A stretch of 64,000 nt of DNA from Voacanga thouarsii. Lineage: Eukaryota; Streptophyta; Magnoliopsida; Gentianales; Apocynaceae. Under the pieces are notes generated by a model that had not been told where the DNA came from, searched no databases, and worked only from the letters and a program-made list of their open reading frames with translations. The first letter of the stretch is position 1, and each line of letters starts with the position of its first letter. A program made the translations under genes and the position numbers. Below are positions 12,370-23,086 of this stretch, one piece after another. The stretch is from the NCBI GenBank assembly GCA_026120185.1, contig JANUWF010002120.1, positions 310,001 to 374,000 on the forward strand. The letters are read 5' to 3'.

Positions 12370-13886
12370 TGTTAGGGATATGCCTTAGAGTTAATTTGTA
12401 TTTATACTATTGTCGTTATGTATTATATAATAATATGGGGCATTTTTTTTCATGAATAGTGCATTTAGTTTTGTGGTCATCAAGTATGTGACTTGATAGT
12501 AATACCCTACAATCAATACAATGACTATTCTTAAACTGTCCCTGGTCGATTATTATTAGTGGAACAATAATAAATTAAGATTAGTATGTTTGTGACTTGA
12601 TGGCTATGTTTTATTAGTCATGGATATATGTGATATCAAGTTAAAACATAAATAAATGTTAGAGAACATTGTATTGGACATGACCCACTGTGAGAGTACT
12701 TTATGGAATATGTCATAAGTACTTTCTAGCCATAATGATATTGAAAGTCCTTCGACCTCAATTCATCATAGTTTCCTACTTGATAAATTCTATATTTTGA
12801 CGTTGTCTAAAGTTATCTTTAACTAAATAATAAATTAGACTACTTTGGATATACAATAGATCAAGGAGAGGAATATGATTGATAGTGAAGGAATTTGTCC
12901 CTCTCAATTATGGGAGAGATATCCATGGGCCTCTTGATAAGTTAGACTAATAAAATGTATGGTCGTGCTCAAATATATCAATCTAAGATATTGATATCAT
13001 TTGTTTGAATAGTCTACTATAAGATTAAAAAATAATTGATTAAGCTTAATAAGGATGACATGCTCCGTGCCTTACGCTTAATCTGGATATCGTGTGACAA
13101 AAGGACTAAATATAAAATTATGGTTTGGTTTAAAGAGATCACTGATGTTCATTTAACCTGAAAGTTATAATATTTTGCTAGAAATTGCTTATAACTTGTG
13201 GGCCATTTAAATGTGATTTGGGCACACCGCTAGTATTAAATGAACCTATAGGGTCACACAATAAGAGAACTTGTTAGGTTATTTTTTTGGTAACCAGATT
13301 CGATGAAACTGGAAATATGTCTAAGTTAATCAAACCTAGAAAATTTACCAGATACAATGAATTTAGAAATATGTCCACATTCAATGTATCTGAATGATGT
13401 CCAGATTGTAAGAATCTGACTCGGTAATTAATTAGTTACATTATTGAGATAATTGTAGAATCTTATTATATCAGTTTTAATTTAATTTAAATTTAAAATA
13501 AAATATGATAAGATATTATCAGAGTTGGACTCTAAGAGGTTTGGAGGGGTTTTAAGAAAACCCTAGCCGTCTTCTCAAGAGAGCCATTCTATTAAAAATA
13601 TTCATGCCTCCATTCACCAGAAAAATATACCTCTCAAACCCTAGGTGATAGCATTCTCGGAGTAACAAGTTAGTTCGCCGTATGTATACGATGGAGGACG
13701 TTCGTACACTGCAGTGTCTGGTGATTGTTCAGGTTGCATGTAGGACAGCACAATCGGAATCGAAGGATCTTAATTACGCTAAACAGAGGTAATTCTATAA
13801 ACCTTAGATCTTCTTAATCGTTTACTTGGGTCCTCGGAAGGGGTTTGTGGATGTTTTCCACATTTCGGAGTCCACGAATCCTAACA
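12370..13886 (+). mobile_element. Nested solo copia LTR, 1517 bp
   Basis: It begins TGTTAGGGATATGCC and ends CGAATCCTAACA, within the Sirevirus between RNase H and the env-like region. Flanks are TTTCT (12365-12369) and TTTTT (13887-13891), a 5-bp duplication with one mismatch. The start resembles the solo LTRs at 31335-33025 (+) and 23087-25086 (-), indicating one copia LTR group. There is no internal coding sequence. The open frame 13826-14068 spans the right junction and is not a gene. Confidence 0.65.
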
Positions 13887-14393
13887 TTTTTTACTTTAGA
13901 TGGAGATTTTGGATGCAATACTTGGATGACGTGAATCCAAAATCCCCTTACCTAAACCATCTCTCTCGTCAAAATATTCTATGTCAAAATTGGATTAGCC
14001 TTTTGGACTGTATTTTAAATCAAAAGTCACTGTATCTTTTGACCACATGTGACACACCTTTTGGATAGGGGAATTGAATGGACAACCTGTGTCCAAATGT
14101 TCAAATCTTTTAAATTCTAAATATTCGTGCCTTTTTTATTCCAGCCGCAACACTCTCTCTTCTTATCAGAATATCTTTACATATTTTTAAAAATCACAAT
14201 TTTCTAATGTACTTAATTGTACTTATACTCTTCAATACCTTGTAAACCCCAAAAAGAATTTATATATATTTGAATCTTCTTCTTCTTTCAAAAATAGAAA
14301 ATCTGTCATTTTTCTTAACATTTTTCTTTTTCCTCTGGCTTTTGCTCTCTCACCAAAAAACCAGAAAAATCAAACCCTTCAATCCTGTTCTCC

Positions 14394-15917
14394 ATGGGTA
14401 AAACTCTGAAACCCAGCAAAGGGGCTGAGCCAATAATGAAGGAGAATAGGAAACACAGACAGTGAAAAAAAATCAGTTGCTGTCAAACCGATATCTGCGA
14501 AGGAGAAGGAAAAAGGAGTTGCTATTGATGAACCAACTCCTCAAACTGCATCATCAAAATAGCCTCCAGCAGAGGAAGCTCGGACACTCAGATACCTCGA
14601 TTTCTCAACTTAAAAAGTGAGTCTGAGTATAAAGATTAGGTATCTATAAATAAGAACATTACTTTGGGCTATTGAGTTCATACTGAGGTATTTTTAAATT
14701 ATGCGTGCATTTTGGGTTTATTTGAATCAGTTGGTTGGGGGTCTTTATTATCTGTGAATGAAAAATTATATACTACACTGGTTTGGAAATTCTATGTGAA
14801 TCTGAGAAAAGGGATGATATGAGGAAACAGTGAATGAGTTTATTGTGTAGTGGTATACGTCTAGAGTTGGAGGAGTGAACTTCGAGTTTGACCACCATAT
14901 GTTAACCATAATTTTTTATGTCAAAGATAGTGGTGTACAATTTTTTGAAATGAACAAATTGCCTGAAAATTCTAACCTTTTTGAACTAAGTCGATTTGAA
15001 ATGAAATTTACTATTGCCAAGCGCTTTAGAAATTCAAGCGATCGAAATGATAAATGGTTAAATGGAATGGGGAGATTGTTACATCATATGGTCTCAACCA
15101 TGGTGATACCTAGTTTTGGCCACAAGACCTCTGTGAGTATTCTGTAAATGGTGTTGATGCTGGCTTTATCTGAAGGAAAACAAATTAACTTTAGGTTTCT
15201 GGATGTGAAATTGATGACTTAATCTCAGAACACACCAAACAAAGCCTTACCTGTCAGAAACCTTCTCACTAAGTTATTCAAGTATTTTAATGTTAATTGA
15301 AGTGAGGTTGCCCCGGAGCCCAGCAAGGTAAACATCTACAACAGAGATTCATTTGAGAAAATAGGGTTTATTCAAGCGAATAATTAATAGATATTACTTA
15401 GAAAGGCCATTGAAGAAGAGAAGGAAAATTGGTGAAAGCCAAGAGTAAAGGAAAATATGCTACATCAGGACGAACAAAAAGAAAAGTTGAGACTGAAATT
15501 TAAGGGGAAACATTAAGTAGAGGGAAGCAGAAAACTCAAGAAAGTGGAATAACTCAGAGTATTTTGGATGCTATAAATCTACTATCTACCAAGCTAGATT
15601 GTTTGAGTATAGAAGTTAAAGATGAACTGAAAAAATTGAAAAATAGACTGACAAATATGGAAGGAAAGCAATAAGAAGCTGTAGGTGATTCAACTGAACA
15701 AGTCCCTCCACCTGAGCCAGAACCTGAACCTATCATTCCTTCAACACAGGAAGAAATTGATGTTCAGCCAGAGAAGGAGAGTGAGAAAGAGAATGAGAAA
15801 AAGATTGATATTGCTAGTGTTCCATCTCTGCACACCAAAGAACCCACAACTGCTGCATCCACTATTGATAAGAAAGTTCCCAAGCAAGACAAACCAGCTA
15901 CATTTGGCCGAAGGTAG
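14394..15917 (+). pseudogene. Sirevirus env-like / plant-transposon-domain ORF, degenerate
   Basis: A second ORF region downstream of pol, as in Sireviruses. It starts ATGGGTAAAACTCTGAAACC with a basic N-terminus. A central block at about 14860-15147 reads RVGGVNFEFD and, further on, GRLLHHMVSTMVIPSFGH; this layout resembles the putative plant transposon protein domain (Pfam Transposase_32) found in Sirevirus env-like ORFs, identified from memory. The C-terminal part (about 15680-15917) is rich in Pro, Glu and Lys (PPPEPEPEPIIP) and ends at TAG 15915-15917. Stops and frameshifts separate the parts. No signal peptide or membrane segment was recognised, so an envelope function is not supported by this sequence. 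Confidence 0.6.
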
Positions 15918-16969
15918 AAGCATATCATGGTAAAAAGAAAATCCAACAGACTTATTGGATAACACAAAAAGACTAGTAAAGGTGCTAAGCTTGAGACCAT
16001 GATCATTCCTTGAGCTATGGTATACCCATCGTGACGAACGCTGGCTAGAGAATTCCTCTATTGGACTGCTATCATTTTATCTCCTTGAACAATTTTGTTT
16101 TATTTTTGGAATGATAATACTGTTGATATTTTGTTTGTTTTGATTATTTCTGTTTTGATTGCCTACTTGACTATTGATATCAGACTGGTCCTGTTCTCTT
16201 TTCTATGCTGCTTATGTTTATTTTTTTGATTCATGACAAAAGAGGGAGAAGTATTTTGTGATGGTTGATAGTTGATATATCTATGATGTTGTGATATTAT
16301 TTTCTTTTTGGTTTATCTTGATCTATCTTGTGATATATGTGATGATTGGTGATGGTTTGTTAATGCCTTGATTATTGGCTTTTGAGTATTTGATGCTATT
16401 TGTGGACCTTACACCGACACAGAGGAATTTTTGTTTTAAGTCCAATATCCCAATCTAAAAATGCTTTTACAGAAGTTATTTTTTTTCTTCTTTATTTTAA
16501 CCTGTCTGGATGCATTTTTTGGAAGTCCAAAATCACAAATCAAAAATTACCTATTAATGCATCTTGATATAAGTATTCTTCTATCTATTATCTATATGTA
16601 TATAGAAAGGGGGAGCTTTACTAACATATTCCATCCTTTTCACCTCTATATGTACATACATACTATTTGTGATGGCATATTTTATTCTATAACCATTACT
16701 TAGCTATTTCCTTGTAAAATAGTCCCTTTTAAAAGGAAGGAAAGAGGATTAGAAGGTTGGTTGGGCTATTGGCTCATTGAGCACGATTTATGAGACTATA
16801 CTTAATTTTTTATATCTTATCTCATAATCACTCTTTGAGCTCTATAATAAGTTATCGTGCATCAAATGTATATAAACTTTTATCTCTCAGTTTAACATGT
16901 TCGTACAAGCTTACATCATTTTTTTTTTTTGTTTTGATGTGTCACAGTCCATCAAGTTTGTCATCATTC
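15918..16969 (+). other. Sirevirus 3' non-coding region with several polypurine tracts
   Basis: Between the env-like region and the final polypurine tract no coding is seen. It contains further purine blocks: AAAAGAGGGAGAAG (about 16238-16251), GAAAGGGGGAGC (16615-16626) and AAAAGGAAGGAAAGAGGA (about 16731-16748). Multiple such tracts before the 3' LTR are a known Sirevirus trait. Short frames here (16461-16703, 16790-17032) are AT-rich chance ORFs. Confidence 0.6.
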
Positions 16970-16983
16970 AAAAAAGGAGAGAT
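16970..16983 (+). promoter_or_regulatory. Polypurine tract of the Sirevirus
   Basis: AAAAAAGGAGAGAT lies immediately before the TGTTAGCC that opens the 3' LTR. This is the expected plus-strand DNA primer site. Confidence 0.8.
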
Positions 16984-18331
16984 TGTTAGCCTGAAGGGCT
17001 TTCTCTTGGTTTTGATAAATGACAAACATTGATATGAACTAACATGTGTAATTTATATGTGATAGGATTTTTGGATATGGCTTGTTTAAGCCGCAGTTCT
17101 TTAGAATCTTACGAATTGGATTGTAATGCAACTCATGGTCAATGAAGTTCAAGAAGTATTAATCGGGTTAAGATCCTACCTAACAATGTGGCATACCATG
17201 AAGACTTTTAAAGAATCTTAGACTAGGAAATTTGTGGATAAGGTATTACTTTAATTTCCTATGTCTCCTCACTTTAGGTTCAATTTATTTCATATTGAAG
17301 CACTTAAAGTCATTTTAAAAAGAGGGTATTTTCAATTTAGATTTTTTTAAAAATTTGGATGAGTGATTTTGGATAGACCTCTGAGTCCAAAAATGCCTAT
17401 CTATGAATCTATATGCATTTAAAATATACTTTTGCACATAGTGGTGTTTTGGAGAACCTTTCGGATGGACAATTTACTATCTTGTGAATCCAAAATCCCG
17501 CAAAACCTGATTGCAACAAACTAGCCGTTACTAGCTGTTGCAAACTTACTTTTTTCCCCTATAAAAGCCCTTTAAACATGATTTTAGTAGGGGATTTATG
17601 CTAACACTTTTAGAAACACTCTAAGACTTTCAAAAAATAAGGATCCCTCATCTACATTGTACTTCAAGATTTATTATTCCAAAGGTAAAAAGATACCTGT
17701 GCTGAGATACTTTAAAATCTGCTTAATCTATGAGCTATTTATGTCCTTCTCTTAAATTTGATCTGTATCAAGGTTTGGGAAGTAAAACCTAATTGGGGTG
17801 AGCCCTGATTGTTTGATTTTAAAGAGGTTTGGTGTAAAACCAAGTGTGGTGATCCTTTTGTATAAGATTGGTATTGCCTACCACCATTGATTTGGGAAAA
17901 AAGTTTTAGTGGTTATGTTAAAATCCTTAAGTGTGTGCTTAAGGTAGTGGATGTAGATTATTTGAGGATCGAACTACTATAAATAATTGAGTCTATTCAT
18001 TTTATTTACTCTGGTATTTATGCCAGCTTTTTTACTGTTCATCTGACTTGAAAGTATTACACTCCTCCTTGCATTCATTGATTTGATCAAAGATTTTTAT
18101 GTAGTTGAGTGAAACTATTATTGTTGCTTTATCTACCCATCTTAAATATAGATCATCTTTCCATTATTTAGTGAAGTTTTGAAAGTTCTTTAGCATCACA
18201 TTCAAAGCTGCACGGATAATCTATTTTTGGCACAGCTGCTTTGTTGGTTCTCGTTTTAAGATTTTCATAAGATCTTTAAAATTTGCATTTGTTTTCCTTG
18301 AACCTTATTCACTCCCTTCTAAAGTTTATCA
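16984..18331 (+). repeat. 3' LTR of the Sirevirus, complete, 1348 bp
   Basis: It begins TGTTAGCCTGAAGGG directly after the polypurine tract and ends AAGTTTATCA, with TG...CA termini. The right 860 bp matches the truncated 5' LTR at 2259-3125, with scattered substitutions and small indels. A TATA-like CCCCTATAAAAGCCC lies at about 17557-17571. Confidence 0.9.
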
Positions 18332-19639
18332 AGCGCATTTGTTTCTAGTGTACCGTCGTGGGAGGGGGGGGGGGTGGAGGGGGAAGGTGTGTTCTGGTGG
18401 GAGGAAAAAGAGTTTTTAATTTCCCGAAGTTTATCTTGAGAGATATTGAGAATTTGAAAAAGTGTTTTTTTTTTTTTGGGAGATCAGAACACGGTTCTCA
18501 TATAGGATTTTTAGTGGTAATGGCTAAGTGTGATATACGCAGAGAAAAACAAGCCTTAGATAATCTCTCTTTCTCGGGTGTTCTCTATCTTTCTTTCTTC
18601 TCTGGTGAAAAAAAAAAAGAGAATAGTTCCCTCTTGATTCTGCTAATTTGTTAGCAGTAGATCAGGAAGGACATGCTATTATACTTTAAACCTAGAAGCT
18701 TTTACTGGCTTAGATCGGCAAGGGTATATTTTGAAAGGCTAGAAGCCAAGTGTATATGCAAACCAGATGAAGCAGACAACTTGCAAGCTTTGATCCAAAT
18801 ATATCCTAGAGTGAACCGGTGCTTGTTTAACCAAATCCTATGCAACCAAAATAAACATTTTTGAGAAAAAAATAAAGGTATATATTTCTTTTGCTGCTGT
18901 GTTTTCTTTACTTCTGTATGTATGTTTGTCCTGTTAAACCTTCAGAACTTCCCTAGGCCACCATCATCTTTTCCTGGCATCATTTGGTTTTTCTCTAGGC
19001 AGCCTAGGGAGGATCCTTGTCCCTTGGCTAGCATGTTCTTGTGCACTTCTTCTATTTTGTTCATTTTTCTTCATTTTCATCATTTTCATCTTCAATTGGT
19101 ATTTTCTTTATTTCCTATAAAAAGATGATGAAAATGATGTAGTGAGTAGTGATTTATCTAAGAATTTATCACAGTTAAAACAAAAAAACACTAGAAAAAA
19201 ATATATATGATGAACATTTATCAATGTACAAGTATTTGTACAATAAAAAAAATTTACAAAAATAAGGCAAAATTAGTAACATAATTTAAGAGTTATTGAC
19301 TATAATTTGATTTAAATTACTCTCTGAAATTAAATATTAGAATATAAAAAATGAATGTTCATCTTTCTAAATTATGCATATTTTCGTGTGAAACTTTACA
19401 ACTAATTAAAGACGGATTTAAGGTGATGCCTTTCAAATTTTTTTATAATTTTGTAATATATTCTAGAAAAATTAATTTTTAAAAAATATTTTAAAATTTT
19501 ATATTTCACTTCTTCATAAAATTTTCAAAAATTATAACATTGTCCCTCTAGTATAATATAACCCCAACCCTAAATTTTTTAATTCCATCACTATAACCAA
19601 CCTTTTCAATTTAAAGATAAAAGCTCTACTAACTTATAT
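18332..19639. other. Unassigned region with G-rich tract and one unrecognised ORF
   Basis: A G-rich tract (18358-18388) lies just after the Sirevirus LTR. An open frame at 18673-18864 (+), 63 codons, reads KCICKPDEADNLQALIQIYP within a fairly balanced composition; no family is recognised and no splice signals decide its limits. The part from 19140 to 19640 is AT-rich and may be the decayed 3' end of the minus-strand copia element whose RNase H starts at 19640, but no LTR was found. Confidence 0.45.
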
Positions 19640-19794
19640 ATCTATATATTTTGTTCTATCTCTTTTAATATATTCACTTCTTAATTGAACTATACAAGTT
19701 ACACCATCTTCATAAAGAGATGTTAGGATTTCCTTTTCAGAGGATAACTCACAATTTTTTTTGGGTATTTCCTTTTCAATTGAACTAAAAAACT
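19640..19794 (-). pseudogene. Copia RNase H C-terminal fragment
   Basis: On the minus strand this reads TSLYEDGVTCIVQLRSEYIK then RDRTKYI, matching the copia RNase H block usually containing YEDNAAC and GDRTKHI. It continues the RNase H sequence that stops at 27184, on the other side of the gypsy element 19795-27183. The three-piece copia element therefore predates that insertion. A catalytic-region Asn is replaced by Gly (YEDG for YEDN). Confidence 0.75.
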
Positions 19795-21104
19795 TGATGC
19801 ATATTTTTTAGTGTAGAAAATATTACCAACAAATTACACAACTAATGAAGTTTTGATTAAAATGGAAACCACTAAAACCACACATACGGACAAGTATACC
19901 CATCGTATACTATAGGGACTAGCAAGTATCGAATCCACGAGAACTTAGGCTCCCACCTTTACTTAAATCTTTATTATTTAGCTAATAAAATAATAAGAGA
20001 ATAAAAAATAAAAATAAAGATAAAATAGATAAAACTCAAGGATGCAATTTCATGTAACTAGACAATTATCTTGAAAACAAAATATTGAATCACTTAGCAT
20101 GTATCACAATCAATTGTCATCTTGGCATCATGCAGAATTTAAGTAAAATCCAATCGTTTCCCAAGTCATGAACTTACTTATATAGATTCCACTTCTTTCC
20201 TAATCTATAGAATCACTATCCCATGATTAATTTAGTAGATTTTCCAATCAAACCAAAGCAACCAAAAGATGTATTAAACTCATACCTTAGAAACATGAAA
20301 TTAGCCAATAACCCTATGCTCTAGGTGAAATCAACCAATCTTTGGTTACTTTAGTTCTTCAATCTTAACTTCGTTTCCCAAGTCCATCAAGAGTTAACAA
20401 ATATGAAATCAGCACAATAAACTTCTAACATCGTTTCCCAAGTCAATTAGAAGAAAACACATCAATAACCAATGATAACAAGTAATCAAATACCAAGGGT
20501 AGCAATAAATTGATAAAAAATTCCAATTAACTCAAAATCATAATCTCCAAAATAATATCTAATTACAATAAAAACATTAAGCACATCATTGTTCTAGAAA
20601 AATAAACAAAGGATAAAAAATAGAACTTATAGACAAGCCTTTCTTCTTCTCTTGAAAACCTTCTTTGAATAATGCCCCTTTGAGTGGTGATTTTATCTTT
20701 GAATAATAAATAGCTAGCTTGGATCCTTCATTTGTCTTATGTTTTTCTTGTTTAAATAGGCTACTAAGAGGCTAAAATTCATTCCCTAAGAGTCCTAGGC
20801 TGAGTATGGATTGAAAAATACCAAAACTCTTGAAAATTACCAAATCCGCGTATGATTGGAAAAGTCTGCCGACTTTGGACAGAGTGGAGCCGGTGCTGGC
20901 TCCGTGGGTCACAGCTGGCGCTGACCGTGCTCTGACGGTGACGGTTTATTTGTTTTTTCGTCGTTTTCTACAATAAAAATTCAAAACACTTTTCCAATGG
21001 TGAAATATCAAATGTGAAGGAATATGCCTAGTTATTATAGCAAATATATCACAGAACTCCCTCAAATAACTAGAAAAATATAGATGAATTTTACCCCTAT
21101 CTCA
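19795..21104 (-). repeat. 3' LTR of the minus-strand gypsy element, 1310 bp
   Basis: On the minus strand it starts TGAGATAGGGGTAAAATTC and ends TATGCATCA. It aligns along its length with 25761-27183, for example the shared plus-strand blocks CGAATCCACGAGAACTTAGG and CACTTAGCATGTA. It contains a single GC-rich patch (about 20880-20945). Confidence 0.9.
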
Positions 21105-21117
21105 TACCCCCATACTT
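21105..21117 (-). promoter_or_regulatory. Polypurine tract of the minus-strand gypsy element
   Basis: Minus-strand AAGTATGGGGGTA directly precedes the 3' LTR. It follows the block TTGCTTGAGGACAAGCG, the usual sequence context upstream of polypurine tracts in Athila/Tat-type gypsy elements. Confidence 0.75.
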
Positions 21118-23081
21118 GAACGTCGCTTGTCCTCAAGCAAACCAGAATTAAAACACTAAGCAAATGGCTTAAGACAAAGAAACTTTTCAACTTTTCCTTA
21201 GCAAATTCATTTATAATAAAGGAATAATCTTCTTCCAACCTCAAATACAAACTTGTCATTCATTTAACCTTTTTAAAACCTTTCAAGCTCATGTATTAAA
21301 TCAAATAATCCCAAGGCCATCACAGTTAAGTTAAACATGCTTATATCTAATACAAGAAAATTATATTATTCCTCAAGCAAAAATATAGATAACATAAATC
21401 ATACAAGTCAAGCCATTTAACCAATTCAAGTATTATAAACTCAAATTTACATGACCCAAGTTAATGAAATAAGAAAAACATTCTACTTTTTTTTCCCAAT
21501 GTTTTGGAGAGTTGATAGCCTCAAGTGAATGGATTTCTCTTCACGCACCGTATTGGCCCCCTTATAGTCATTATCATTTTTATTTTTCCTCATTCTTTTC
21601 AACATTTTCTTTCTTTACTCTGTCTTGCCCTTTTGCCTTTTTGCCTTAAGAGAGTGCACTGAACAATACATGTTGTTTCTCTCCATATTAACCCCCTTTT
21701 CAGTAAAAAGTCTTCAAAGATTAAAAATAAGAGCATTTTTTTTAACTCAATTATTTTTTTTATCACATAACAATGATTTTTTTTTCAACTCACATTTTTG
21801 TCTTTTCACTCATTTTTTTTTTATTTCCTTACATTCCTTATTCACAACTTAAAGTTAAGCAAAATTTTAAATCTATAATACAAGAATTAGTCAACAACTT
21901 TTCCCATACTCATTATATCATCCATATTCAAACTCAACGAATAAAATAAAACTTAAATACCAAATATAACCAAGGTTAACTTAACTTCTCAAGGCTTAGC
22001 AAAATCTAGCCTAATACACAAGTTTACTTTTAATAAAAATCTAACCATAATGAATGACAAATCTATACCCAAAGTTAAAAAGAAAATAAAAACATCATTA
22101 TAAAAAAATAAGCTAAATTTAGCTCTAAAATTTACAAAATTTTAAGTTTTCAAATTCCAAAAATTTTCCAAAGTAGCTCAATACCAAGAAAACATCAAGA
22201 TAATTGATAAAAACTTGAACAAAGAATATTACTAAACCACTCCCCCACACTTAAACTAGACAATGTCCTCACTGGCCAAAAATTAACAAAAGAAAGCATC
22301 TCCAAATGGACCAAAATGATAAAGGAGGTAGAAAGTTAAGCAATACTCCCCAAGTGCAATAATGCTCCAATAAATATTAAAACTTGGAAAAGAATAGAAG
22401 AGCTTGTTTAAGAAGACTTTATTCAAACCTACAAAAGAAAACCCAAATAAAAGCACAAGAAAAATAATAATAAAATAAAGACACACCTAAATAAAAGAAA
22501 ACAAACTAAAGAAAAATACTAATAAAAATCCTAACAAAGAAAATACAGACATGACTCACTCCCCCACACTTAAAATGGAAAATATTTTCCTTATTTGGGA
22601 GAAATAACATTTAATCAACTAAAGAAAACCTCACCCAAGACAAAGAGACAAACTCTTTCCACTTATCATGCTTTCTCATTATCCTTTTGTAAAAGACATT
22701 AATACTCATTAAAAAATGTAAGGATGATGAAAGTAGAAATAAAAGAGGTTTTTGAAAAATAGAAGGTTCGTAAAAACAATTTTTCTCAACAAAGCAAAAC
22801 ACATAAACCTCATTCTCCAACATTCTTTTAGACACACAAATATTTTTTGTCAACATATAAGTGCACATGGTCTCTAAAGAATGCATTAAACTTGAAATCA
22901 CTATTTAACCCTGCAAAAGATATGTCACAATGAAAATTCCCCAGAAAACTTAGCAATTGAGTTCTTAAAGATGGGATCAAGAAATCCTTACTTTTCAATG
23001 CTTCTACAAATATCAAGTTACCCCCCTAAAATTGGGGTGAAGGGTAGAATTTTTCAATATCCTTCAAGGACTTCTTATGAT
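21118..23081 (-). other. Gypsy internal region, mostly non-coding, with two extra polypurine-like tracts
   Basis: AT-rich DNA with no recognised domain. Minus-strand GTTTAAGTGTGGGGGA occurs at 22241-22256 and TTTTAAGTGTGGGGG at about 22560-22574, both of polypurine-tract type. The part from about 22828 to 23081 (minus) continues the degenerate ORF region on the far side of the solo LTR, with a readable stretch containing SLRTQLLSFLGNFHCDISFA. Confidence 0.55.
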
Positions 23082-23086
23082 GAATC

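Larger units (their letters stand above)
2259..18331 (+). mobile_element. Sirevirus-type Ty1/copia element, degraded, with two nested solo LTRs
   Basis: The order is truncated 5' LTR, initiator-Met-type PBS, gag with zinc knuckle, protease, integrase, RT, RNase H, a second ORF region with a plant-transposon/env-like domain, polypurine tracts, 3' LTR. RT before RNase H and after integrase defines Ty1/copia. Long LTRs (1.35 kb), an extra ORF after pol and several polypurine tracts point to the Sirevirus (SIRE1/Maximus) lineage. Without the two insertions (4250 and 1517 bp) the remaining element is about 10.3 kb. All coding parts carry stops and frameshifts, so it is not autonomous. The 5' LTR lacks about 490 bp of its left end, so no target site duplication can be read. 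Confidence 0.85.

Noticed and set aside
18358..18654. 98-codon plus ORF starting in the G tract
   Set aside because: Poly-Gly start comes from the G-run and the rest includes poly-Phe from a T-run; it looks like a chance frame over simple repeats.
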